Shown piece after piece: positions 15,255 to 22,409 of a stretch of 28,144 nucleotides of DNA; position 1 is the stretch's first letter; every line of letters starts with the position of its first letter. The DNA comes from Anderseniella sp964390445. GTDB taxonomy: Bacteria > Pseudomonadota > Alphaproteobacteria > Rhizobiales > Aestuariivirgaceae. Under the pieces are notes generated by a model. It was not told the DNA's origin. It saw nothing but the letters and a program-made list of their open reading frames with translations, and ran no database searches. The DNA lies in NCBI GenBank assembly GCA_964390445.1, contig CAYMJJ010000028.1, forward strand, positions 1-28,144, written 5' to 3'. The translations under genes and the position numbers were made by a program.

Positions 15255-15869
15255 TCACGCCGGCCGGCGCATGTCGAAGGAATCCGTAACCATCGTGTAT
15301 TCTGAATACCCCATCCGCATGATCGGATGCATGGCGGCGGTCTTGACGCGGCCATCGACGATGAACTCATCGGCAATGTGCACGCCGATGACCTGGCCGA
15401 TGACGATGGCATAACCGCCCGCAGCGTTGTCATGCCCGGGCAGGTCCACCGTCTTTACGTAGATGCACTCGAGTGCGACGGGGCTGGCGGCTACGCGTGG
15501 CGGCTTGACCAGCCGGCACGGGGCCTTCTCAAGCCCGGCCAGCTCAAACTCGTCTGTAGCGGCATCGACGGCTGCCGATGACGCGTTCATCTGTTCGCGC
15601 AAGCCATAGGTTGCCATGTTGCACACGAACTCTCCGGTTTCCTGGATGTTGCTGATGCTGTCCTTGCGACCTGCCGAGCCGAACACGACGTAATGCGGGT
15701 TGTCCGACATCGCATTGAAAAAGCTGTAGGGTGCCAGGTTGGTCACACCCGCCGCCGACAGCGACGATATCCACCCGATCGGGCGCGGCGCGACCAGCGC
15801 CTTGAACGGGTCGTACTGCATGCCGTGGTCATTCTTGCGCGCGTCGTAGAACATGTGTGCTGCTGCCAT
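15255..15869 (-). CDS. flavin reductase family (FMN-binding split-barrel) protein
   Basis: A 204-residue protein of the flavin reductase-like/DIM6-NTAB family, which binds FMN and may reduce it or act as a small oxidoreductase. Seen: FKALVAPRPIGWISSLSAAGVTNLAPYSFF in two adjoining parts near residues 22-51, DNPHYVVFGSAGRKDSISNI near 56, and TGEFVCNM near 77. These match the FMN-binding face of the family. The ATG at 15869 fits the family N-terminus. It precedes mscS by 16 bp and is divergent from the patatin gene across 160 bp. The physiological partner is not evident. Confidence 0.85.
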   Translation of the reverse strand: MAAAHMFYDARKNDHGMQYDPFKALVAPRPIGWISSLSAAGVTNLAPYSFFNAMSDNPHYVVFGSAGRKDSISNIQETGEFVCNMATYGLREQMNASSAAVDAATDEFELAGLEKAPCRLVKPPRVAASPVALECIYVKTVDLPGHDNAAGGYAIVIGQVIGVHIADEFIVDGRVKTAAMHPIMRMGYSEYTMVTDSFDMRRPA

Positions 15870-16029
15870 TTTTCCGGATTGTTGAAACTGTTGCTGCGGT
15901 GATGGAGGACCGGGCTGGTACCTGTCAACTGATCGTGATGCTTAACGTTCAACACAGCGACGTAGCTGACAACAGATTGGGAAACCATGTTAATGGCAAC
16001 AACGACACTCGGCAGGATGGATCACTGAC

Positions 16030-17046
16030 ATGGCAAAACACAAAGCCATTGCGCTGGCATTGCAAGGTGGCGGCGCGCACGGAGCCTTCACCTGGGGGGT
16101 GATGGACAAGCTGCTGGAAGACGGCCGCTTGCAGATCGCCGCCATCACCGGCACCAGCGCAGGTGCGATGAATGCCGCAGCCTTCGCGCAAGGCTGGACG
16201 ACCGGCGGGCCGGACGGTGCGCGCGCTGCCATGGACAGCTTCTGGTCGTCGATCAGCCGGCTTGGAACCTTCAGCCCGATCCGGCGCAGCCCCTTCGACG
16301 TGTTGACCGGCAACTGGAGCATGGACGCCTCGCCCGCCTACAACTGGATCGACGTGATGTCCAGGCTGGTCTCGCCCTACGAAACCAACCCGTTCAATTT
16401 CAACCCGATCCTCGACCTGCTGCAGAAGACCATCGACTTCGACAAGGTACGCGCCTGCACCGAGGTCAAGCTGTTCGTGTCTGCGACCAACGTGCGCAAT
16501 GGCAAGATCAAGGTGTTTTCGGGCGATGAACTGACGCCTGAAGCCGTCATGGCATCGGCCTGCCTTCCGAAAATCTTCCAGGCCGTCGAGATTGGCGGCG
16601 AGCACTACTGGGACGGCGGCTACATGGGCAATCCGCCAATCTTTCCAATCTTCTATTCGACAGCGGTTAAAGACGTGGTCATCGTGCAGATCAACCCCAT
16701 CGAGCGGCCGCAACTGCCGCGCACGGCCCGCGAAATCGACAACCGCATTGATGAAATAAGCTTCAACTCGTCGCTGATCCGCGAGTTGCGGGCGATTGAA
16801 TTCGTCACCCGGCTGATCGACGATGGCAAGCTGCCGGCCGACGAATATACCCGCGTGCACATGCACCGGATCGAGAACTCCGGCCAGTTGGTGCCGTTGT
16901 CAGCGTCATCAAAGCTCAATACCGAATGGGCGTTCCTCACCCACTTGCGCGACATCGGACGCAACACGGCTGAAGCCTGGCTCGACGAGCACGCCGGCAG
17001 CGTCGGCGAAGCTTCAACCATCGACCTTCGCGCCATGTTCGAGTAG
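16030..17046 (+). CDS. patatin-like phospholipase
   Basis: A 338-residue cytoplasmic-looking lipid acyl hydrolase with the complete patatin active site: the oxyanion loop GGGAHGAF (13-20), the nucleophile elbow GTSAG with Ser43, and the catalytic Asp195 in DGGYMGNPP. It lacks a signal peptide. The strand VKLFVSATNVRNGKIKVF near residue 148 and the middle FNFNPILDLL are typical of proteobacterial members. The ATG at 16030 lies just before a good family start; the GGAT upstream is only a weak ribosome site. The last 33 bp overlap the 3' end of the convergent HAD gene. Substrate unknown; membrane-lipid turnover is the usual inference. Confidence 0.9.
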   Translation: MAKHKAIALALQGGGAHGAFTWGVMDKLLEDGRLQIAAITGTSAGAMNAAAFAQGWTTGGPDGARAAMDSFWSSISRLGTFSPIRRSPFDVLTGNWSMDASPAYNWIDVMSRLVSPYETNPFNFNPILDLLQKTIDFDKVRACTEVKLFVSATNVRNGKIKVFSGDELTPEAVMASACLPKIFQAVEIGGEHYWDGGYMGNPPIFPIFYSTAVKDVVIVQINPIERPQLPRTAREIDNRIDEISFNSSLIRELRAIEFVTRLIDDGKLPADEYTRVHMHRIENSGQLVPLSASSKLNTEWAFLTHLRDIGRNTAEAWLDEHAGSVGEASTIDLRAMFE

Positions 17047-17751
17047 CCGGGCGGCAAGGCGCGGCAGGTGCGAGATGTCGTCGATAATGTGATCGGCGAG
17101 CGGCTCAAGCTGGCTGCGGCTGGAATTGCCCGAAAGCACGCCCACGACGACGCCGGCCCCGCCCGCGCGGCCGCAATGCATGTCGTGGGTGTTGTCGCCC
17201 ACCATCATCACTTCGCCAGGCAGCACATTGCAATGTTCGGCAAACACCATCACCGGGTCACCGGCGGGCTTGGGGTTGGGCACGCTGTCATAGCCCAGTA
17301 CCAGGTCGAAAACGTCCGCCAGGCCGAACCGGTCCACGGTGGCGCGGGCAGAGGCTGCCATGTCATTGGTGGCCACGCCAAGTCTCAGCCCCATTGCCTT
17401 GAGATCGCTGAAGATCTGCCGTTGTACGTGGGCTGCCAACACCGGTTGCGGCAGCGCTTCCACGCAGCGGCGCTCAACCCGTTCGTACAGTTCGTGCCGG
17501 TCCATCCCGGCAAGCATGGGCAGCCATACCGCCACCAGGTCGTCCGCATGCCCGGCGGCCCAGACCGACCCGGGCAAAAACCGGTCGCTTTCCGGATCAA
17601 AGCCCGCCAGCTCCAGCAACTGGCCGGCTACGCAGTTGTCGCGCCCTTCGCCAAGATCCGCCGCGATGATCTTCAGCACAGGCGTCCAGGTCTTTTCAAA
17701 GTCGACAAACACGCCATCCTTGTCGAACAGGATTGCCTTGACCGGCTTCAT
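17014..17751 (-). CDS. HAD-superfamily hydrolase (phosphoglycolate-phosphatase-like)
   Basis: A 245-residue HAD phosphatase. Motif I is LFDKDGVFVDF with nucleophile Asp10 and Asp12. Motif II is the LGVATND strand near residue 118, motif III is the Lys in PNPKPAGDPV near 160, and motif IV is MVGDNTHDM near 185. A helical cap lies between residues 20 and 100, so it is a C1-cap member like Gph. The ATG at 17751 is preferred over the TTG at 17769 because GAGG lies 8 nt upstream. It follows the nitroreductase gene by 14 bp. Its C-terminus overlaps the convergent patatin gene by 33 bp. Substrate cannot be set from sequence. Confidence 0.85.
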   Translation of the reverse strand: MKPVKAILFDKDGVFVDFEKTWTPVLKIIAADLGEGRDNCVAGQLLELAGFDPESDRFLPGSVWAAGHADDLVAVWLPMLAGMDRHELYERVERRCVEALPQPVLAAHVQRQIFSDLKAMGLRLGVATNDMAASARATVDRFGLADVFDLVLGYDSVPNPKPAGDPVMVFAEHCNVLPGEVMMVGDNTHDMHCGRAGGAGVVVGVLSGNSSRSQLEPLADHIIDDISHLPRLAARLLEHGAKVDG

Positions 17752-17765
17752 CTGAGTGACCTCGC

Positions 17766-18380
17766 TCAAAACCGTGTCACGATACTGGACAGCACCGGCC
17801 TTGGCCGGTCAGGCTGCGCCTCGACCGGCGTGCCGAGATAGATGTACCCGGCAACGCGCTCATGGGATTGCAACCCGAACGCCTTGAGCACTTCCTTGTC
17901 GTAGCCGAACCATCCGGTAATCCATTGCGCACCCAGCCCCATGGCCGTGGCGGCAACCAGCAGGTTCTGGCACACCGCTCCCGCCGATAGCACCTGCTCC
18001 CATTCCGGGATCTTGGGATGATCGGCAACGGCATTGCTGACCACCGCGATAACGCACGGCGCGCGCGAAAACATCGCCCTCTGCTGCGCCAGCGTTTCTT
18101 CGCCGTGAGCGGGATGCAGTTGCCTGTAGCGCTCAACCAGAATGTCACCGGCCCGCTCACGCGCGTCGCCTTCAAACACGATAAACCGCCACGGGCACAG
18201 CTTACCGTGGTCCGGCACACGGCAGGCGATGGCAAGCAACCGGTCAAGCTGGTCTTTGTCCGGCCCCGGCCCGGTCATCGCCTTGGCCGACGCAGACCGG
18301 CGCGTTTCAAGCAGCCGCACGGTGTCGGAGCGGTCATTGAGCGCCTCGCCTGGCAACCCCTGGTTCAGTTCAATAGCCAT
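17766..18380 (-). CDS. nitroreductase family protein, YdjA-like
   Basis: A 204-residue FMN-dependent nitroreductase-fold protein. RRSASAKAMTGPGP near residue 30, ACRVPDHGKLCPWRFIVF near 50-67, and AATAMGLGAQWITGW near 145 match the small single-domain YdjA-like group, including the arginine-rich FMN-phosphate site. It would reduce nitro or enone-type compounds with NAD(P)H; the true substrate is unknown. The ATG at 18380 is preceded by GGAAGG. The earlier ATG at 18458 lies inside a palindrome and gives non-family sequence. It is the first gene of a two-gene unit with the HAD hydrolase. Confidence 0.86.
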   Translation of the reverse strand: MAIELNQGLPGEALNDRSDTVRLLETRRSASAKAMTGPGPDKDQLDRLLAIACRVPDHGKLCPWRFIVFEGDARERAGDILVERYRQLHPAHGEETLAQQRAMFSRAPCVIAVVSNAVADHPKIPEWEQVLSAGAVCQNLLVAATAMGLGAQWITGWFGYDKEVLKAFGLQSHERVAGYIYLGTPVEAQPDRPRPVLSSIVTRF

Positions 18381-18443
18381 TTCGCCTTCCTTGTTTGGTC
18401 CCTGCCCGCCAAGCTTTCCGGGCCCTTCTAGCAGACTGTTGCG

Positions 18444-18458
18444 ATGTTTACTAAACAT
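18444..18458. promoter_or_regulatory. 15-bp palindrome upstream of the nitroreductase gene
   Basis: ATGTTTA-C-TAAACAT is a perfect inverted repeat around one central base. It lies 64 bp upstream of the nitroreductase start and 13 bp from the CtrA-type box. It has the size of a dimeric repressor operator, but no regulator gene is adjacent. Confidence 0.4.
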
Positions 18459-18470
18459 TGCCCGGCGGCG

Positions 18471-18485
18471 TTAACCTTCTATTAA
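18471..18485. promoter_or_regulatory. perfect CtrA-type box (TTAA-N7-TTAA)
   Basis: TTAACCTTCTATTAA matches all eight fixed bases of the consensus. It lies in the divergent 18381-18609 gap, 91 bp from the nitroreductase start and 125 bp from the start of the secreted-protein gene. Confidence 0.5.
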
Positions 18486-18609
18486 GGATGGCGTTGCAGC
18501 CCGCAACCGTCTCGTGCTTTTGTTTTCATGCCGGCCGGGAAACGGGTCGGGGGAAAGTTCGGACCGGGATCCTTCTAGAGTTGGGTTCCTCGAAAGTCTG
18601 ACAGGGAAA

Positions 18610-19557
18610 ATGAAGAGCATGCACGTCTCTCTCTCACGTGCGCGCCAGCACCACCGGGGCCGCCTTCTCACAGGGGCGGCCCTGACGCTAGCTGGTGCAG
18701 CACTGGCCACAAGTCTGTTTGCAGTCACCCCGCACGCGGCGCAGCGCACCGACGCCGATGCGATCATCACCGGGTCATTGCCGCCGAAAACCACCGACGT
18801 ACCCTATGAACTCCGCATCGAGGTTACCCGCCCCGGCATGGAAGGCCTCGAACTTGCCGGAAGGCTGTCGGAAGATGGCGGCCTGATCACCTTGCCGATC
18901 AGGTGGAAGGTACGCCCCGCTGCAGCCGACGGTGGCCTTCCCGGCGGCACAGGCAACGATGTTGTCGAGGAAGATACCCCCATCTCCTCGATGATGATCG
19001 AGCCGGGCCGCTACGTGGTCGAAGCGACCTACGGGTCTGTTTCTCTGGTTCAGCAGATCGAAGTGCCTTCGGGTCACTACATGAGCTACACTTTCGTGTT
19101 CAACGTGGGCGGGCTGCGCACCCTGTCCACAATTGCCAAAGAGCCCCTGCCCGGCGCCACGCGCGCCGTGCACAAGGTGTACGCAATCAACGGCGTTGCC
19201 GCAGGCCAGCTTATCGCCACGTCGGATGTGCCGGGCGGCCTGATGCGGCTTGGCGCAGGCACCTATCGGCTGGAAAGTGAAATCGAGCCGGGCAACACCG
19301 TCACCCGCACCGACGTGTCGATCAAGCCCGGCCTGCTGACCACACTGCAGCTTGACCACAAGGCCGGTCTTGCCCTGATCGAAACCAGTGACGCCACGGC
19401 GTGGACGCTGGCAGATGCAGCCCTCAAGTGGTCTGCCGCCGGTACCGGCCCGCAAGTGCTGACACTGGCGCCAGGCAGCTACACCTGGAAAGCCGGCGAC
19501 AGGCAGCGCACCGTCATCATCGAGCCGGGCAAGCGCACGCAGGTGCAGGGCCAGTAA
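18610..19557 (+). CDS. unrecognised secreted or membrane-anchored repeat protein
   Basis: A 315-residue protein whose family I do not recognise. It begins with a basic segment and one hydrophobic helix (LLTGAALTLAGAALATSLFA), which would act as a signal peptide or N-terminal anchor. The rest is predicted beta-rich and contains three similar turns: IEPGRYVVEA, LGAGTYRLES and LAPGSYTWKA, about 80 residues apart, each followed by a strand and a second PG or SG turn. This suggests tandem beta-sandwich (PEGA-like) modules in the periplasm. The start is uncertain: ATG at 18610 or 18619; the frame itself opens at a GTG at 18514. A perfect CtrA-type box lies upstream. It ends 5 bp before the convergent pirin gene. 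Confidence 0.65.
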   Translation: MKSMHVSLSRARQHHRGRLLTGAALTLAGAALATSLFAVTPHAAQRTDADAIITGSLPPKTTDVPYELRIEVTRPGMEGLELAGRLSEDGGLITLPIRWKVRPAAADGGLPGGTGNDVVEEDTPISSMMIEPGRYVVEATYGSVSLVQQIEVPSGHYMSYTFVFNVGGLRTLSTIAKEPLPGATRAVHKVYAINGVAAGQLIATSDVPGGLMRLGAGTYRLESEIEPGNTVTRTDVSIKPGLLTTLQLDHKAGLALIETSDATAWTLADAALKWSAAGTGPQVLTLAPGSYTWKAGDRQRTVIIEPGKRTQVQGQ

Positions 19558-19562
19558 CCCTG

Positions 19563-20480
19563 CTACTGCGGCAACGGGATGAACTCTTCTGCGTCACCCG
19601 GCACGATGTCGAACTTCGCCTGCTTCCATTCGTTCTTGGCCTGCTCGATGCGTTCTTTCGAGGACGAGACGAAATTCCACCAGATGTGACGCGGCCCATC
19701 CATCGGTTCACCGCCCAGCACCATGAAGCGCGCGACCCTGGTGGCAACGATGGTGATGTGCGCACCGGGCTTCAACACCAGCAGTTGCGCGCCTTCGAAC
19801 AGGTCGCCACCAATTCGGATCTGGCCTGCCACCAGGTAGATCGCACGTTCCTCGAACACCGGCGGCAGCGGCATCGACGCGCCGGGGTGCATCACCACTT
19901 CACCGTAGAACATTTCCGATGCCGTCTGGACCGGCGATGGCTCGCCGAACATCCGGCCCGCGATGACGCGCAGCATCACCCCGCCATCGGTGATAACGGG
20001 CAACTCGTCAGCCGCATGATGCCAGAAGCCGGGCGCGGACTCTTCCTTGTCCTTCGGCAGCGCGACCCACGACTGGATGCCGAACAGCGAGCTGTCGCTG
20101 GCGCGTTCTTCATCGGCGGTGCGCTCGGAATGTACAATGCCCCTGCCCGCCTGCATCCAGTTGACCGCACCGGGATTGATCGGTAGCGACGAGCCCAGGC
20201 TGTCACGATGAAAAATCTGCCCCTCGAACAGCCAGGTCACCGTGGACAGCCCGATATGCGGGTGCGGCCGAACGTCTATGCCATGCCCGGCCTGCATCCG
20301 CGCCGGACCCATCTGGTCAAAGAAGATGAACGGGCCGATCATCTGCGTTTTGGCCGATGGCAGCGCCCGGCGCACCTCGAAACCACCAATGTCCCTCGCC
20401 CGCGGCACGATGATGTGGTCAATTGTATCGCAAGACCTTGCATCCCCCGGCACTGGATCATCACAATCAAACCTGCTCAT
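19563..20480 (-). CDS. pirin family protein
   Basis: A 305-residue bicupin of the pirin family. The N-terminal cupin has the metal-binding signature HPHIGLSTVTWLFEG near residue 73 and a second ligand segment GRGIVHSE near 115 (His/His/His/Glu). The C-terminal cupin (from about residue 180) includes the LVAGQIRIGG turn. Bacterial pirins often act as quercetin 2,3-dioxygenases or redox-linked regulators. The ATG at 20480 is firmly placed by AGGAG 5 nt upstream; the longer frame to 20648 runs into the antiporter gene. It is divergent from the antiporter, with 85 bp between. Confidence 0.9.
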   Translation of the reverse strand: MSRFDCDDPVPGDARSCDTIDHIIVPRARDIGGFEVRRALPSAKTQMIGPFIFFDQMGPARMQAGHGIDVRPHPHIGLSTVTWLFEGQIFHRDSLGSSLPINPGAVNWMQAGRGIVHSERTADEERASDSSLFGIQSWVALPKDKEESAPGFWHHAADELPVITDGGVMLRVIAGRMFGEPSPVQTASEMFYGEVVMHPGASMPLPPVFEERAIYLVAGQIRIGGDLFEGAQLLVLKPGAHITIVATRVARFMVLGGEPMDGPRHIWWNFVSSSKERIEQAKNEWKQAKFDIVPGDAEEFIPLPQ

Positions 20481-20565
20481 CTGAACTCCTGCGAGTCGTG
20501 GTGGGACGCCTGCGTCTGACGACTGTTTTGCAGAGCATGGCATACTACAATGGAAGGATGAAGGC

Positions 20566-22401
20566 ATGGGCCAGATCAGCCTTGCGCAGATTGCCGTGTT
20601 GCTGGCTGCCGCTGCGCTGGTTGCACCGCTGGCGAAGCATTTCCGCATCGGTGCGGTGCTCGGCTACCTGATTGCCGGCATCGCCATCGGCCCGTTCGGC
20701 CTGCGCATCTTCAACGACGCTGAAAAGATGCTGCATGTGGCCGAGTTTGGCGTGGTGCTGTTGCTGTTCCTGATTGGCCTGGAGCTTAAACCCCAGCGGC
20801 TGATGGCCATGCGCAAGTCGATCTTCGGGGCCGGTGGCACGCAAGTGCTGGTTACGGCAACAGCCTTGTTCCTTGCCTTGCTGGCAGCCCAGTTCGGCTG
20901 GCGGCTGGCGTTGTTTGCAGGACTTGCTCTGGCACTGTCGTCCACGGCAATGGTCTTGCAGGTACTCAAGGAGCAAGGTGAACTCGAGCACCGGCACGGC
21001 CGGCTGGCGTTTGCCGTGCTGCTGTTCCAGGACGTTGCCGCCATCCCGATGATCGCATTCGTTGGCCTGCTTGCAGCGAGTGCAGACACAACCGAGACCA
21101 TGACATTGCTGGGCGCCGCAAAGGCATTGGGCGCCATCTGCGTGGTGGTTCTTGCCGGACGCTACGTCCTGGGCTGGGTGTTTCACCTGATCGCCAAGAC
21201 AGCCGTGACTGAAGCCATGACGGCCTTTGCGCTGCTCACGGTGGTCGTTATCGAGATCATCTTCAAGGGCGTTGGCCTGTCGCCTGCCCTGGGCGCGTTC
21301 ATCGCCGGCGCACTGCTGGCCGACTCGGTGTACCGGCACGAGATCGAGGCTGACATAAAACCTTTCGAATCCCTGTTGCTCGGCATGTTCTTCATTGCAG
21401 TGGGGATGTCGCTCAACCTCAACCTGCTGATCAGCAACCCGGGCTCGGTGCTGGCAGCGGCAACAGGGCTCATGCTGCTCAAGGGCATCATCCTGTTCTT
21501 CGTGGGGCGACGTTATGGCCTCGACACCAGGGCCAGCCGCCGGTTTGCCGTTGCCCTTGCGCAGGGCGGCGAATTTGCCTTCGTGCTGACAACAGCGGCC
21601 ATTGCCTCTGCCGTGATCGTCCAAAGCCAGGCGGTCTTCATCAACATCGTGGTCACGCTGACGATGCTGGCCACGCCCCTGCTGATGCTGGTTGAAGGCT
21701 GGTACTCACGCCGGACGGCTCCTCCAGAAGTCGACAGCCGTGCAGCCGACGACATGCCGGATCAAGGTGGCCATGTCGTCATTGCCGGCCTGGGCCGGTT
21801 CGGCCAGATCATTGCTCGCGTGCTGGCGGCCCGGAAAATTCCTTTCACCGCGCTGGACGGCGATCCGACCCAGATCGAGATCGTGCGGAAATTCGGCGGC
21901 AAGGTCTACTTTGGCGACGCCACCCGCGCCGACATCCTTCAAGCCGCCCAGATCGACAAGGCGCGCGCCTTCGTGGTGTGCGTGTCCAATGTCGAAGCGT
22001 CGTTGCGCATCGTCGAATTGGTGCGCCGGAATTGCCCGGACCTGCCCATCTATGCGCGCGCGCGCGACCGCAATCACGTTCACTGGCTGATGGACATGGG
22101 CGTCGAGCACATCATGCGCGAAACCTTCCTGTCAGCTCTGGAGATGTCGCGACGGGTGCTGCTCGAGGCGGGCCTGAGCCGGAACGAGGCGGAGCACACA
22201 ATCAAGACGTTTGCTGAACGCGACCGCAAGCGGCTGTACGAGGATTACGCCCACTATTCCGACAACGAGAAACTGGCCGACAGCGCACGTCGCCATGCCG
22301 AGGAACTGGCCGCCCTGTTCGAGTCCGATACCGGAGAGAAGGCCGGCATCGACGACGATGCAGCCCGCGACGAACGGACCCGAACGCGCGCAAAGCGGTG
22401 A
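20566..22401 (+). CDS. CPA2-family cation:proton antiporter with TrkA-N domain (KefB/KefC-like)
   Basis: A 611-residue inner-membrane protein. Residues 1 to about 385 form a twelve-to-thirteen-helix Na+/H+-exchanger fold with GYLIAGIAIGPFGL near 30 and LALSSTAMVLQVL and LLFQDVAAIPM near 120-160. The QD of FQDVA fits the K+-efflux (Kef) type. A cytoplasmic Rossmann TrkA-N domain follows (about 403-520, HVVIAGLGRFGQ), the nucleotide or glutathione-adduct sensor. A charged tail ends the protein. Kef systems release K+ in exchange for H+ during electrophile stress. No KefF/KefG ancillary quinone reductase gene is adjacent. The ATG at 20566 has AAGG close upstream. Confidence 0.9.
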   Translation: MGQISLAQIAVLLAAAALVAPLAKHFRIGAVLGYLIAGIAIGPFGLRIFNDAEKMLHVAEFGVVLLLFLIGLELKPQRLMAMRKSIFGAGGTQVLVTATALFLALLAAQFGWRLALFAGLALALSSTAMVLQVLKEQGELEHRHGRLAFAVLLFQDVAAIPMIAFVGLLAASADTTETMTLLGAAKALGAICVVVLAGRYVLGWVFHLIAKTAVTEAMTAFALLTVVVIEIIFKGVGLSPALGAFIAGALLADSVYRHEIEADIKPFESLLLGMFFIAVGMSLNLNLLISNPGSVLAAATGLMLLKGIILFFVGRRYGLDTRASRRFAVALAQGGEFAFVLTTAAIASAVIVQSQAVFINIVVTLTMLATPLLMLVEGWYSRRTAPPEVDSRAADDMPDQGGHVVIAGLGRFGQIIARVLAARKIPFTALDGDPTQIEIVRKFGGKVYFGDATRADILQAAQIDKARAFVVCVSNVEASLRIVELVRRNCPDLPIYARARDRNHVHWLMDMGVEHIMRETFLSALEMSRRVLLEAGLSRNEAEHTIKTFAERDRKRLYEDYAHYSDNEKLADSARRHAEELAALFESDTGEKAGIDDDAARDERTRTRAKR

Positions 22402-22409
22402 TCACGCTG

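Noticed and set aside
15239..15433. N-terminal extension of the mechanosensitive channel
   Set aside because: It would overlap the flavin reductase gene out of frame and adds Ser/Arg/Cys-rich sequence unlike the family.
20481..20648. N-terminal extension of the pirin protein
   Set aside because: AGGAG at the proper distance marks the ATG at 20480, and the extension runs into the antiporter gene.
20545..21624. Long minus-strand open frame opposite the antiporter gene
   Set aside because: Shadow of the membrane-protein coding strand; rich in Gln, His and Cys with no domain pattern.
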